Positions 18,173 through 27,660 are shown, numbered from the stretch's first letter. The stretch is 64,000 bases of DNA from UBA7446 sp038143535 (GCA_038143535.1 JAYQMD010000001.1:1426001-1490000), one strand, 5' to 3'. Notes: generated by a model not told the origin, from the sequence alone. A program made the numbers and translations.

Positions 18173-19246
18173 TTACTGTTGGATGGTTTGGGCAAAGGTA
18201 GTTTGCGCTGCCAACCAATTGTTAAAATCCTTTTCTTCTTCTACCACAATTTTCATTTGCATATTATAGTGCGATGCACCACAAATTTTATTGCAAAGTA
18301 ACAAATAATCAAACTGATATGCATCGAGTGCTTCTTCTCCGTTGGCCATTAACGCCTTGGTGTTGTCATATCTAATTTTGTTGATCTTGGCTACTTTGGC
18401 TGCCATTTCTGGGGTTTGTCGCATTTCCTCGGTTGTCATAGATGGTGTGAATGAAAATTCTGTTATCATCCCAGGCACACAATTCATCTGTGCTCTAAAG
18501 TGTGGCATATAGGCCGAGTGTAATACGTCTTGCGAACGCATTTTGAAAATAATCTGACGTCCTTTTGGCAAGTGCAATTCTTGCACAACAACGTCGTCCA
18601 GTCCATTAGGGTCAGATGAGTCAATACCCACTAGGTTGCGTCCGTCATAATCTTGTAAAAAGCGAACGTTGGCATCACCCAAAACACCGTCCTGACCCGC
18701 ATAGCGCGCTTTCCAGTTGAATTGCTGTGCGTATAGTTCAACAACCAATGCCTCGTCATTTTCTTCGATATTCATGATGGAGGTCCACGTGAATAGGCCA
18801 TACATGATTAAAACAGCCAGAGTAATCACGGGGATAACCGTCCAAATAAATTCTAGCCTGTCGTTATCGGCATAGAAAAAGGCTTTTTGCTCTTTTTTAC
18901 CACGATACTGATAAGAGAAATAATGCAGTAGTGCTTGGGTCACCGTTTGCACAAAGAAGATAAGCGCAAAAGAAATCCACATCAGCTGGTCAATGTCTTG
19001 CCCGTGCTCAGATGCAGCTTGTGGAAGCAACACATCGCCCCAAGCCCAAAACGAGTAAATCGTGAAGAGATAAATAAACACCAAAAAGGCAAACATCAAT
19101 TGGCCGTTCCAGTTATTGTCTTTATCGTTAGCAATTTGTGAGTCGTCTCTATCTTGACGCAATTGCGACAATTCAAAAATTTTGGTGATTTGCCAGATAG
19201 CAATACCCACTAAAACCAAAATAGCAAAAAGAATAACTGTAGTCAT
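18173..19246 (-). CDS. coxB: Cytochrome c oxidase subunit II
   Basis: This 357-residue subunit receives electrons from cytochrome c through the binuclear CuA centre. Three hydrophobic segments are visible at about residues 1-18, 50-70 and 85-150. The CuA ligands lie in CNKICGASHYNMQM near the C-terminus, with the additional histidine in DVLHSAYMPHFRAQMNCVPG. Several residues between the membrane anchor and the cupredoxin domain are charged (SQLRQDRDDSQIANDKDN). It lies between actF and coxA with gaps of 15 and 10 bases, clearly one operon, consistent with a direct supercomplex between Alternative Complex III and the oxidase. Confidence 0.95.
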   Translation of the reverse strand: MTTVILFAILVLVGIAIWQITKIFELSQLRQDRDDSQIANDKDNNWNGQLMFAFLVFIYLFTIYSFWAWGDVLLPQAASEHGQDIDQLMWISFALIFFVQTVTQALLHYFSYQYRGKKEQKAFFYADNDRLEFIWTVIPVITLAVLIMYGLFTWTSIMNIEENDEALVVELYAQQFNWKARYAGQDGVLGDANVRFLQDYDGRNLVGIDSSDPNGLDDVVVQELHLPKGRQIIFKMRSQDVLHSAYMPHFRAQMNCVPGMITEFSFTPSMTTEEMRQTPEMAAKVAKINKIRYDNTKALMANGEEALDAYQFDYLLLCNKICGASHYNMQMKIVVEEEKDFNNWLAAQTTFAQTIQQ

Positions 19247-19261
19247 TTATTTGTTTCCTAA

Positions 19262-20653
19262 TTAATACACAAATCGTTCACTCTCTCCAACAAATGGATC
19301 ACCGCTAGCTTCGAGTGGAGCCTTACTTATGGTACGGAATACCACAAACATAAAGAGTCCAGCAAAGAAGAGGAATCCGCCTATTTCAGCCCAGCCAATA
19401 AACCATTGATCGCCAACAGTGGCGGGCATAATCATGTTGTAAATGTCAATATAATGACCCAACACAATCACGATTCCAGCCATTACAATGATCCAATTGG
19501 ATCGCTTGTAATCGCTACTCATCAATATGAGTAATGGGAATAAAAAGTTCATCGCAATCATACCAAAAAATGGCAGATTGTAGTCGTCTATTCGCGTCAA
19601 GAAATAGGTTACCTCCTCCGGAATATTTGAATACCAAATCAACATAAATTGAGAGAACCACAAATAGGTCCAAAATACACTAAAGCCAAACATAAACTTG
19701 GCCAAATCATGCAAGTGACTGTTGTTTACTTTAGGTAAATACCCTTTTGATTTAAGGTAAATGGCAATCAATGCAATAACGGTAACCGCTGTTACTAGCA
19801 TACTTGCTAGAACATACCATCCAAACAACGTACTAAACCAGTGCGGATCCAAAGACATAATCCAGTCCCAAGACATCATAGACTCAGTGACAAAGAAGAA
19901 TACCAAGAAGCCCGCAGAAATACGGAAGTTCAATTTATGGTTGCGAATATCACCCACAAGCGCATTGTCTTGTGCCAATGACAATCTGCGCGATAAATAG
20001 CGGTAAAGGTTCCAGCCAATTAGATAGATGGCTGCTCTAAGCAAAAAGAAAGGTACGTTGAGGTAACCTACTTTTCCTTGGATAATTTCATCGTGTGCAA
20101 CGGTTTCCGCATCCATCCAGACAAATAGGTGGTTGGCGTGTAATCCCGTAAGCACAAGGAATACATAAATGATAATTGAGCCGGGCACCAAATAAGCCGT
20201 AATTCCCTCCATAACGCGGTACAGTAATATGGGCCAACCTGCTTGTGCCGCGCGTTGGATGGCATAGAACGCTAGGGTTCCCAATGCTATCATAAAGAAG
20301 AAAAACGCAGCTACATAGAGTGCAGCCCAGGGCTTGTTTTGCAGTTGGTGTAATAGGTGTTCACCGTGTGCATCGCCGTGGTCATCGCCATGGGTACTTT
20401 CTCCGGCGTGATCGCCAGCATGGTCATCGGCATGGCCGGCATCAGTGTGGTCATCGCTGTGATCATCGCTGTGGCCGGCAGCTGCGTGATCATCGCCGTG
20501 GTCGCCTCCGTGCCCTCCGTGCGCATCGGCAACCATAGCTTGTGCTTCAGCTACAGTGGAAGGTGCATTCAAAAAGCCAATCGTTAACCCAATAAGACCT
20601 AGTCCCATGAGCACATAGGTGATAATTTTCAGTCGTTGCGTGAAGGTATACAT
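19262..20653 (-). CDS. actF: Alternative Complex III subunit ActF (quinol:cytochrome c oxidoreductase membrane subunit)
   Basis: This 463-residue integral membrane protein has about ten helices and resembles ActC/NrfD-type quinone-interacting subunits. Identification rests on its place after actE and before coxB and on family features such as NHLFVWMDAET and MMSWDWIMSLDPHWFSTLFG. Its first loop is remarkable: residues 45-102, between the first two helices, contain 15 histidines interspersed with Asp and Gly (for example HGDDHAAAGHSDDHSDDHTD). Such a loop could bind metal ions, but that is inference. It is co-transcribed with the rest of the act-cox operon and starts 6 bases after the actE stop. 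Confidence 0.9.
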   Translation of the reverse strand: MYTFTQRLKIITYVLMGLGLIGLTIGFLNAPSTVAEAQAMVADAHGGHGGDHGDDHAAAGHSDDHSDDHTDAGHADDHAGDHAGESTHGDDHGDAHGEHLLHQLQNKPWAALYVAAFFFFMIALGTLAFYAIQRAAQAGWPILLYRVMEGITAYLVPGSIIIYVFLVLTGLHANHLFVWMDAETVAHDEIIQGKVGYLNVPFFLLRAAIYLIGWNLYRYLSRRLSLAQDNALVGDIRNHKLNFRISAGFLVFFFVTESMMSWDWIMSLDPHWFSTLFGWYVLASMLVTAVTVIALIAIYLKSKGYLPKVNNSHLHDLAKFMFGFSVFWTYLWFSQFMLIWYSNIPEEVTYFLTRIDDYNLPFFGMIAMNFLFPLLILMSSDYKRSNWIIVMAGIVIVLGHYIDIYNMIMPATVGDQWFIGWAEIGGFLFFAGLFMFVVFRTISKAPLEASGDPFVGESERFVY

Positions 20654-20659
20654 GGCTAA

Positions 20660-21205
20660 TTATTTTGTCAATTCGTTACGTAAATACATTACATGTTGGG
20701 CAATCTGCCAGCGTTCGGTTGCATCTACCTGTCCTGCGTGTGAACCCATGGCGTTTTTTCCATACATCAACACGTGATATATACTCCCGTCTGTGATTTC
20801 TCTGTCGGCATAACTAGGAATACCTAAAAACTTTTCGCGTTTCATCAAGATGCCTTGACCGTCGCCTTTATCCCCGTGGCACACAGCACAATAGACGCCG
20901 TACAATTCTTTTCCTTCAGCGCGGTGTTCTGCCGTGATTGCTAGTGGTGATTTCAAGTTTGCCTTTGCGGCTTCATACCCATCGTTGGTGTCAGGATAAT
21001 CGTAAGGTGCCCATCCGCGTGCAACAGAACCCGCTGCGGGAAGTTGCGCCTCAATACCATTTCTAAAGGCATCCGATTCGGCATAGGTTTTATAACCTAC
21101 CGACTCATACATATTGGGAAAATACTGGTAGTTTGGTTTGGATGGATTAAAACAAGACACCAGTAACAATGAACTTAAAACGGCAATGATATTTACTTTT
21201 TTCAT
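20660..21205 (-). CDS. actE: Alternative Complex III subunit ActE, monoheme cytochrome c lipoprotein
   Basis: This 181-residue protein has a lipoprotein signal (LSSLLLVSCFNPS, lipidation at Cys18) and one c-type heme site, CAVCHG, near residue 107, with MGSHAGQVDATERW and HVMYLRN later supplying the family context. ActE is a periplasmic heme carrier in Alternative Complex III that passes electrons toward cytochrome oxidase. Its start overlaps the actD stop by four bases (ATGA), and actF follows within 6 bases. Confidence 0.92.
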   Translation of the reverse strand: MKKVNIIAVLSSLLLVSCFNPSKPNYQYFPNMYESVGYKTYAESDAFRNGIEAQLPAAGSVARGWAPYDYPDTNDGYEAAKANLKSPLAITAEHRAEGKELYGVYCAVCHGDKGDGQGILMKREKFLGIPSYADREITDGSIYHVLMYGKNAMGSHAGQVDATERWQIAQHVMYLRNELTK

Positions 21206-21732
21206 GCGTCTTGATTTTCTTGAATACTAACATATATCGCCCCTGATTTTTTCAATAGGCTAATTAATTTTTTCTCATCACCAGACAAGGCTACTTGCAT
21301 CAAAAACTTGTCATCAGTGGTTTCGGGCATCGGATTTTCTGCTTTTTTGAATGGCCATAGTCGGCTACGTAAATAGAAGGTAATGACCATAAGGTGTGCG
21401 GCAAAAAATACCGTCATTTCAAATATCACAGGAACAAAAGCAGGCAGGTTTTCCATAAAAGAAAAACTAGGCTTGCCTCCGATGTTTTGCGGCCAATCGA
21501 CGATCATGATATAATTAATCATGGTAATGGCAACTGCAAATCCTAGGACACCATACATAAAGGCAGTAATCGCAAGGCGAGTGCTGGCCAGTCCCATGGC
21601 ATGGTCAAGACCGTGCACAGGGAATGGAGTAAACACTTCCTCTATGTGATAGTCTGCTTTTTTTACGTCCTTAACCGCGTGCAAAAGCGTATCATCATCG
21701 TCATAAACGGCATGTACTAATTTACTACTCAT
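21202..21732 (-). CDS. actD: Alternative Complex III subunit ActD (DUF3341)
   Basis: This 176-residue protein contains two central hydrophobic helices (about residues 55-80 and 100-120) and the family sequence EEVFTPFPVHGLDHAMG near residue 32. ActD is a structural subunit with no cofactor. It overlaps actC by 8 bases and actE by 4, consistent with coupled translation in stoichiometric amounts. The identification rests on the DUF3341 pattern and operon order. Confidence 0.93.
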   Translation of the reverse strand: MSSKLVHAVYDDDDTLLHAVKDVKKADYHIEEVFTPFPVHGLDHAMGLASTRLAITAFMYGVLGFAVAITMINYIMIVDWPQNIGGKPSFSFMENLPAFVPVIFEMTVFFAAHLMVITFYLRSRLWPFKKAENPMPETTDDKFLMQVALSGDEKKLISLLKKSGAIYVSIQENQDA

Positions 21733-23110
21733 GGCTATGCGTATTTTTGTATTTATCTCCCGATGCTTTCAAAATCGATTTCACCTCTGCTTGTGCAATT
21801 ACAGGGAAAGTTCTGGCGTATAATAAGAACAACACAAAGAAGAAACCAATGGTTCCAATAAAAATTCCTATATCGACAAATGTTGGCGAAAACATGGTCC
21901 AGGAAGAAGGCAAGTAATCGCGGTGTAACGAGGTTACAATGATTACAAAACGCTCAAACCACATTCCGATGTTTACCACAATTGAAATGATAAAGGAGAA
22001 CATAATACTGGTACGTAATTTTTTAAACCACATCAACTGTGGTGAGAATACGTTACATGTCATCATCGCCCAATAGGCCCACCAGTAAGGACCTGTTGCC
22101 CGGTTAAGGAATGCGTACTGTTCGTACTCCACACCTGAATACCAAGCAATGAACAGCTCGGTAATGTAGGCCACCCCAACAATTGAACCCGTAATCATGA
22201 TAACGACGTTCATCAATTCGATGTGTTGTCTTGTGATATAGTTTTCTAAATGCGATACTTTACGCATGATGATCAATAAGGTGTTTACCATAGCAAAGCC
22301 CGAGAAAATCGCGCCCGCAACAAAATAAGGTGGGAAAATGGTAGTGTGCCAACCCGGAATAACAGAAGTAGCAAAGTCAAAGGATACAATGGTGTGTACC
22401 GATAGTACCAAAGGCGTAGCAAGTCCGGCCAATACCAAAGATACCTCTTCAAAACGCTGCCAGTCTTTGGCGCGTCCACTCCATCCAAAACTCAACAACC
22501 CGTAAATTTTCTTTTGGAAAGGCTTGATGGCTCTGTCGCGAATCATGGCAAAATCAGGAAGCAATCCTGTCCACCAGAACACAAGCGATACAGATAAGTA
22601 TGTTGAAATGGCAAATACGTCCCACAACAGTGGTGAGTTAAAGTTTACCCAAAGCGAACCAAACTGATTTGGAATAGGCAAAACCCAGTATGCCAACCAC
22701 GGTCTTCCCATGTGAATAATCGGAAATAGCCCGGCTTGAATTACCGAGAAAATAGTCATGGCCTCCGCAGAACGGTTAATGGCCATACGCCATTTTTGAC
22801 GGAACAATAAGAGTACTGCAGATATCAAAGTTCCAGCGTGTCCTATACCTACCCACCATACAAAGTTGGTAATATCCCAAGCCCAACCAACGGTCTTGTT
22901 TAATCCCCATACGCCTATCCCAGTAGAAACGGTATAGATGATACAACCCAATCCCCAAAGGAAGGCAGTGAGTGCAATAGCAAAAGCGATAAACCACTGC
23001 TTGTTGGGTGGATTTTCCACGGGCGCAGCAATGTCAACCGTTACGTCATGGTACGACTTGTTTCCTGTTACTAAGGGCTTTCTAATGGGTGCTTCGTAGT
23101 GACTAGCCAT
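21725..23110 (-). CDS. actC: Alternative Complex III subunit ActC (NrfD-like quinol-oxidising subunit)
   Basis: This 461-residue membrane protein of the NrfD/PsrC family has about ten helices. Characteristic stretches include VWWVGIGHAGTLISAVLLLFRQKWR near residue 88, IHMGRPW and LFIAWYSGVEYE. It forms the menaquinol site that passes electrons to the iron-sulfur subunit ActB. It starts 9 bases after the actB stop and overlaps actD. Length and content look normal. Confidence 0.95.
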   Translation of the reverse strand: MASHYEAPIRKPLVTGNKSYHDVTVDIAAPVENPPNKQWFIAFAIALTAFLWGLGCIIYTVSTGIGVWGLNKTVGWAWDITNFVWWVGIGHAGTLISAVLLLFRQKWRMAINRSAEAMTIFSVIQAGLFPIIHMGRPWLAYWVLPIPNQFGSLWVNFNSPLLWDVFAISTYLSVSLVFWWTGLLPDFAMIRDRAIKPFQKKIYGLLSFGWSGRAKDWQRFEEVSLVLAGLATPLVLSVHTIVSFDFATSVIPGWHTTIFPPYFVAGAIFSGFAMVNTLLIIMRKVSHLENYITRQHIELMNVVIMITGSIVGVAYITELFIAWYSGVEYEQYAFLNRATGPYWWAYWAMMTCNVFSPQLMWFKKLRTSIMFSFIISIVVNIGMWFERFVIIVTSLHRDYLPSSWTMFSPTFVDIGIFIGTIGFFFVLFLLYARTFPVIAQAEVKSILKASGDKYKNTHSHE

Positions 23111-23119
23111 AATCGTTCC

Positions 23120-24889
23120 TTAAGTGTTTCTAACTTTAACTTGGTACATCACATTCGGTTTTGTACCAATGCTTTCGAGCAGGTGATACATTCGATTGTC
23201 TTCTTTGAGGTGTGCTACCTCACTGTCTTTGTCATTGATGTCACCAAAAGCCAAGGCACCAGTTCCACAAGCACTTGAACATGCTGTTTGGAATTCGCCG
23301 TCTTTTATTTCACGACCTTCAAGTTTCGCATCTAAAATGGTTTTTTGTGTCATCTGAATACACATTGAACATTTTTCCATTACCCCTCTTGAACGAACCA
23401 CTACGTCTGGATTCAATACCATACGTCCTAGGTCGTCGTTCATGTGGTAATCAAATTCGTCATTCTTATTGTATAGGAACCAATTAAATCTACGTACTTT
23501 ATAAGGGCAGTTATTTGCACAATAACGTGTTCCTACACAACGGTTATACGCCATGTGATTTTGGCCTTGTCGTCCGTGAGAACTGGCAGCCACCGGACAA
23601 ACCGTTTCACACGGTGCGTGATTGCAGTGTTGACACATGACTGGCTGGAAGGTTACTTGCGGATTAGCCGAAGGATCTTCCATTTTGCTAAAGGTAGATA
23701 GGGAATCTCCCAATCCACTGATGTTTTCTGCCGTCTCTAAATCTCCTTCAAACGTATCTTGTGAAGAGTAGTACCGGTCAATACGCAACCAGTGCATGTC
23801 ACGAGACTTGCGAATTTCTTGCTTGCCAACATCTGGAACGTTGTTTTCAGCGTGACAGGCAATCACACAAGCACCGCAACCTGTACAGGAATTTAAGTCA
23901 ATAGATAAATTAAAGTGGTGTCCAATAGAACGGTCAAAGGCTTGCCACATATCTGCTTCCTTAGAAGTAACATCTACTTCTACGTGATCACGTGAAACTT
24001 GAGTCATGGGATTCCAGTACTTGGCATCCTTGGTGTTGAATATCTCTAAAGAAGTTTCGCGAACAATCTCACCCCTACCCATAAGTGTGTTTTGCAACTG
24101 CGTACAGGCAAATTCATGCATGTCGCTAGTAGCCGTCACGGTTACGTTTTGTACTGGATTGAAGTTCTGATACAGTGGATACGCATTAGTACCAACCTGC
24201 ATTTCAGATTTCATCCCTGCTGTTTTACCATAACCCAATGCCAATCCTACAGTGCCTACGGCTTGTCCTGGTTGGATAAGTACAGGCGCTTTAACTACAA
24301 TATCGTTGAGTTTGATTTCAGCAATACTCCCGTCAAGTGCACCATCTGACTGGTTAACGTTCTTTAATCCAAGTGCTTCTGCATCGGCTTTAGAAACAGT
24401 CAAATAATTATCCCAAGTAATACGAGAAATGGGATCTGGAAATTCTTGTAGCCAAGGGTTGTTGGCTTGTTGACCATCGCCAATTCCTGTTTTGGTATAC
24501 AGGTGTAATTCCAATCCTGCTTTGGATTTGGCGCGAATAAGGCGTTGCATTAACGCGTCTACATTGTCGCGGTAGCCTAAGCGATTACTGCTAGCGGTTA
24601 CATAAAATCCGTCGTGAAGGGCTTTGTTAAAAGACGCACCCTTAAGAATGTTGGCGTTCCAGTATGACTTGATAGCATCGTCATAACGTTGTGAACTCCC
24701 ACTTAATTTAAGTAATACCTCTTGAAATTGTTTGGTGTCAAATAGTGGACGAATGGTGGGTTGCATCAATGCATAGTGGCCCATTTTCATTTCCACATCG
24801 CCCCATGATTCCAAATAATGAGGTGTCGCAGCTACCCATTGGCAGTGCACTGCTGTCTCATCATTTTTCATGCTAAAGCTCAAAGACAA
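23120..24889 (-). CDS. actB: ActB, C-terminal part (iron-sulfur domain) downstream of a frameshift
   Basis: This 589-residue reading frame is the C-terminal part of ActB. It starts in the middle of the molybdopterin-like domain (MSLSFSMKNDETAVHCQWVA) and continues into the four-cluster ferredoxin domain. The cluster motifs are CTGCGACVIACHAENNVPD, CQHCNHAPCETVCP, CVGTRYCANNCPYK, and CSMCIQ with the later ACSSAC. ActB normally is one chain of about 1000 residues. Here the frame shifts near 24941: the protein-like reading PNADAFIAGLKKAD lies in this frame just upstream of its first ATG. Restoring one base joins the halves. Either the base is a sequencing slip or the gene is newly broken. Confidence 0.85.
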   Translation of the reverse strand: MSLSFSMKNDETAVHCQWVAATPHYLESWGDVEMKMGHYALMQPTIRPLFDTKQFQEVLLKLSGSSQRYDDAIKSYWNANILKGASFNKALHDGFYVTASSNRLGYRDNVDALMQRLIRAKSKAGLELHLYTKTGIGDGQQANNPWLQEFPDPISRITWDNYLTVSKADAEALGLKNVNQSDGALDGSIAEIKLNDIVVKAPVLIQPGQAVGTVGLALGYGKTAGMKSEMQVGTNAYPLYQNFNPVQNVTVTATSDMHEFACTQLQNTLMGRGEIVRETSLEIFNTKDAKYWNPMTQVSRDHVEVDVTSKEADMWQAFDRSIGHHFNLSIDLNSCTGCGACVIACHAENNVPDVGKQEIRKSRDMHWLRIDRYYSSQDTFEGDLETAENISGLGDSLSTFSKMEDPSANPQVTFQPVMCQHCNHAPCETVCPVAASSHGRQGQNHMAYNRCVGTRYCANNCPYKVRRFNWFLYNKNDEFDYHMNDDLGRMVLNPDVVVRSRGVMEKCSMCIQMTQKTILDAKLEGREIKDGEFQTACSSACGTGALAFGDINDKDSEVAHLKEDNRMYHLLESIGTKPNVMYQVKVRNT

Positions 24890-26184
24890 ATCTGCTTTCT
24901 TGAGGCCAGCAATAAAAGCATCTGCGTTAGGTAGCGTATAGAAGGATTAACCCCTGCCATAATCACACCTTTTACTTTTCCGCTGTTAAGATCGTTTACC
25001 AATTGGTTTATTTGACTTGCATCGCCTTGACGAAGTGACGTGTTCTGGCTTACGTCCATTACATCAGAGCCTAAAAGTTCGTTGATGGCCAATGCAGCAC
25101 GTTGGGCATCTTCATTTTGTAAGCCAGTAACCACAACAGCCCCTTTGCCTGCAGACTTCAAGGCAGCAGCAATCTCAGAAACTTTATCCTTTAACGCTTT
25201 TGAAAGCGAAGTTGGATAAGATTTATTGGTCAATGCGCCGTAAAGTGCTGCCAATACAAGTTGTTGTTCGGTTGCGGTAGTGGGTATGCGGAGATCCGCA
25301 TTTGCGCCAGACAAGGTCATATTAGACTCAAACTGGTAGTGCTTGGACATTTCTGCCTTACCCTTTTTGCCCTTGGGCACACGAGTCTTAGCGTATCCCG
25401 TATCATATCCTCCGCCTTGCCAGTCTCCTAGGAAGTCAGCATCAACAGAAACAATACAACGCGCTTTGCTAAAGTCGTAGTTAGGTAGCGCACGTTTACC
25501 ATAGACTTTTTCAAATGCGTTAAGTGCCGCTGTTTCTGAAAGAGCATCATATACGTGATGGCTTATGTTGGAAAACTTAGCTTGAAAATCTTTGATAATT
25601 TGATTCGTCGTTGGGCTGGCTAATGAAGGTGTTATTAGCGCTACTTCTTCACCCTTTTCAGCTAGTGTCAAAAGCTGCTGGGCAACATTTGCTTCAAGTG
25701 TATCCCAGCTTACATCAACACCTGCTTGCTTGGGTCCTTGCACACGCATGCTGTCATAAAGCGACAATACAGAAGCTTGTACCCGTGCATTTGCAACATT
25801 ATTTACAGGTGCGTCAGGGTTGTTTTCTACTTTAATCGGACGCCCTTCACGCGTTTTGATAAGTATGCTCGCAGTGTCAAAACCGTCAATCAGTGTAGTA
25901 GCGTAATAGTTGGCTATACCTGGAATGATTTGCTCTGGTTGTACTACATAAGGAACAGATTTGTTGATGGGGCCCTCACATGCGGCTAGTGTCGCTGCAG
26001 CAGTACTAAAGCCCATGTATTTTAGGAAATCGCGGCGAGAAGTTTCGCTTTCTGGTAATTCAGCGTTGCCCAAAAGGTCTTCAGGAAGTTTTTGAACGAA
26101 CTCTTTTTGAGCCAAATCATCCGCCAAAGTTGACTGATTGCTTAACTCTACTTCGCTTTTCCAGTATTTTTTTTGATTGGGCAT
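24880..26184 (-). CDS. actB: ActB, N-terminal part (molybdopterin-like domain) upstream of a frameshift
   Basis: From an ATG at 26184, 10 bases after the actA stop, this gives 434 residues. An earlier TTG-type start inside actA is less likely, because MPNQKKYWKS is the natural family start. A twin-arginine motif (SRRDFLKYMG, Arg50-Arg51) precedes a hydrophobic stretch and LAACEGP, so export by Tat, possibly with lipidation, is expected. The following domain resembles molybdopterin oxidoreductases (TREGRPIKVENNPDAPVN), a cofactor-free structural domain in ActB. It runs to VIMAGVNPS, where the frame slips and ends with an unrelated tail (YLTQMLLLLASRKQICL). The other half of the protein is in the next frame. 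Confidence 0.85.
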   Translation of the reverse strand: MPNQKKYWKSEVELSNQSTLADDLAQKEFVQKLPEDLLGNAELPESETSRRDFLKYMGFSTAAATLAACEGPINKSVPYVVQPEQIIPGIANYYATTLIDGFDTASILIKTREGRPIKVENNPDAPVNNVANARVQASVLSLYDSMRVQGPKQAGVDVSWDTLEANVAQQLLTLAEKGEEVALITPSLASPTTNQIIKDFQAKFSNISHHVYDALSETAALNAFEKVYGKRALPNYDFSKARCIVSVDADFLGDWQGGGYDTGYAKTRVPKGKKGKAEMSKHYQFESNMTLSGANADLRIPTTATEQQLVLAALYGALTNKSYPTSLSKALKDKVSEIAAALKSAGKGAVVVTGLQNEDAQRAALAINELLGSDVMDVSQNTSLRQGDASQINQLVNDLNSGKVKGVIMAGVNPSIRYLTQMLLLLASRKQICL

Positions 26185-26194
26185 ATATAATTTC

Positions 26195-27460
26195 TTAATA
26201 GTGACACTTTCCACACTCCAATCCACCCATCTGGGCAGCGGTTAGTTTATCTACTCCGTATTTTTTGGACAATTCCTCATGAATCTTGGTATAATAACCA
26301 TTATCTTTCACATTTACGTTAGTCTCACGGTGACAGTTGATACACCATCCCATGGTAAGCGATGAATGCTGGTACATGATTTCCATTTCTTCAACAGGAC
26401 CGTGACATTTCTGACATTCGATACCTGCAACAGAAACGTGTTGTGCGTGATTAAAATACACAAAGTCTGGCAGATTGTGAATACGTACCCACTTCACAGG
26501 TTCTGTTTCTCCTGTATAGCTTTGCGTAGACTCATCCCAACCTACAGCTTTGTAAAGCTTTTTGATCTCGTTGGTGTAAAATTCTTTAGTATAACCTTTT
26601 TCTAAATCTTCTTCTCCGTTATATTCAGCAATGTTCATGTGACAGTTCATACACACGTTGAGTGACGGTATACCAGAATGCTTGGAAACGCGCGCAGAAG
26701 AATGGCAATATTTACACTCAATTTGGTTGTCTCCTGAGTGAATTTTGTGAGAATAATGAATCGGTTGAATGGGCATATACCCTTGGTCGATACCCACTTG
26801 CATCAGATAGCTGTATCCAACATATGCGCTTGAAAGCAATAGGAATACAACCGTTACAAACACCAAGAATGGGTTTTGCGCATAGGCTTTCCACAGTGGT
26901 GTGCGTTTTGCTTTTTGATTCTTAGTAATTTCAACTCCGTTAGCCGCTGCGATTTTATTTAGTGTTTTGTTGACCAAAAATAACATGGTTACCAAAGCAG
27001 CCAAAACCAACATCAGCACCGCTAGGATCAAGTCGTTTGTAAAGCCACCACCTGACTCAACAGGTGCAGCAGCAGTCATGGCAGGAGCAGCTGGTGCGGG
27101 AGGTGTATAGTCGGTGTACGCTAAAATATTATCGATGTCCTCGTTAGAAAGTTGTGGAAACGAGGTCATAACAGAACCATTATACTCTTCATAAATGGCA
27201 ACCGCTTGGGCATCGCCAGACTTTACCATGGCAGTCGAATTCTTAATCCAAGTGTAAAGCCATTCTTTGTCATACTTGGCAGATACGCCTGCTAAGGCAG
27301 GACCCACAGCTCGTTTTTTGAGTTTGTGACAAGCAGCACAATTCGCGTTAAATAAAGACTTTCCCTTTTGGATATCAGGCTCTTGGGCATTTACAGCGAA
27401 GCTGAAGCAGAGTGTTAGGAGCAGTAATGGAAGGTGAGCTAAAAAGCTATCCTTGAACAT
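26195..27460 (-). CDS. actA: Alternative Complex III subunit ActA, fused monoheme and pentaheme cytochrome c
   Basis: This 421-residue protein opens with a signal peptide and a small cytochrome c domain (CAACHK at residues 41-46), has a transmembrane helix near residues 145-165 and a second near 200, and then carries five further CXXCH sites: CKYCH, CMNCH, CQKCH, CINCH and CGKCH, the last at the C-terminus (residues 416-420). The six hemes make an electron wire from ActB toward ActE or the oxidase. ActA proteins in other phyla are usually pentaheme only, so the leading monoheme domain is a fusion. It is the first gene of the operon and has a promoter element 45 bases upstream. Confidence 0.93.
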   Translation of the reverse strand: MFKDSFLAHLPLLLLTLCFSFAVNAQEPDIQKGKSLFNANCAACHKLKKRAVGPALAGVSAKYDKEWLYTWIKNSTAMVKSGDAQAVAIYEEYNGSVMTSFPQLSNEDIDNILAYTDYTPPAPAAPAMTAAAPVESGGGFTNDLILAVLMLVLAALVTMLFLVNKTLNKIAAANGVEITKNQKAKRTPLWKAYAQNPFLVFVTVVFLLLSSAYVGYSYLMQVGIDQGYMPIQPIHYSHKIHSGDNQIECKYCHSSARVSKHSGIPSLNVCMNCHMNIAEYNGEEDLEKGYTKEFYTNEIKKLYKAVGWDESTQSYTGETEPVKWVRIHNLPDFVYFNHAQHVSVAGIECQKCHGPVEEMEIMYQHSSLTMGWCINCHRETNVNVKDNGYYTKIHEELSKKYGVDKLTAAQMGGLECGKCHY

Positions 27461-27505
27461 ACGAGGTTAATTGTTGGTTAATTCACACTTTAATGAATCT
27501 GTTAG

Positions 27506-27513
27506 CAAAATTA
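27506..27513 (-). promoter_or_regulatory. act-cox operon promoter, -7 element
   Basis: TAATTTTG on the minus strand matches TAnnTTTG and is followed by about 40 bases of leader before the actA ATG at 27460. No clear TTG is found 17-23 bases upstream; an A/T-rich stretch lies there instead. Confidence 0.5.
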
Positions 27514-27660
27514 CGACACAGCCCCCATTTTAAAAACTAGATAGCTGTCAAAGTTTTAATTTATATTTTGTCTAAATAACATGTTATGTTATTGTTAATC
27601 AGATACATAAAAAAATAATGTTTAGCATCTTTTTAACAAAAATTAATTTAAATAATGGTG

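Noticed and set aside
20311..20587. Open frames over the His-rich part of actF on both strands
   Set aside because: They arise from the same regular codon repeat and have no independent support.
24935..24950. Programmed ribosomal frameshift in actB
   Set aside because: There is no X XXY YYZ heptamer or obvious following structure at the site; a simple one-base loss explains the data.
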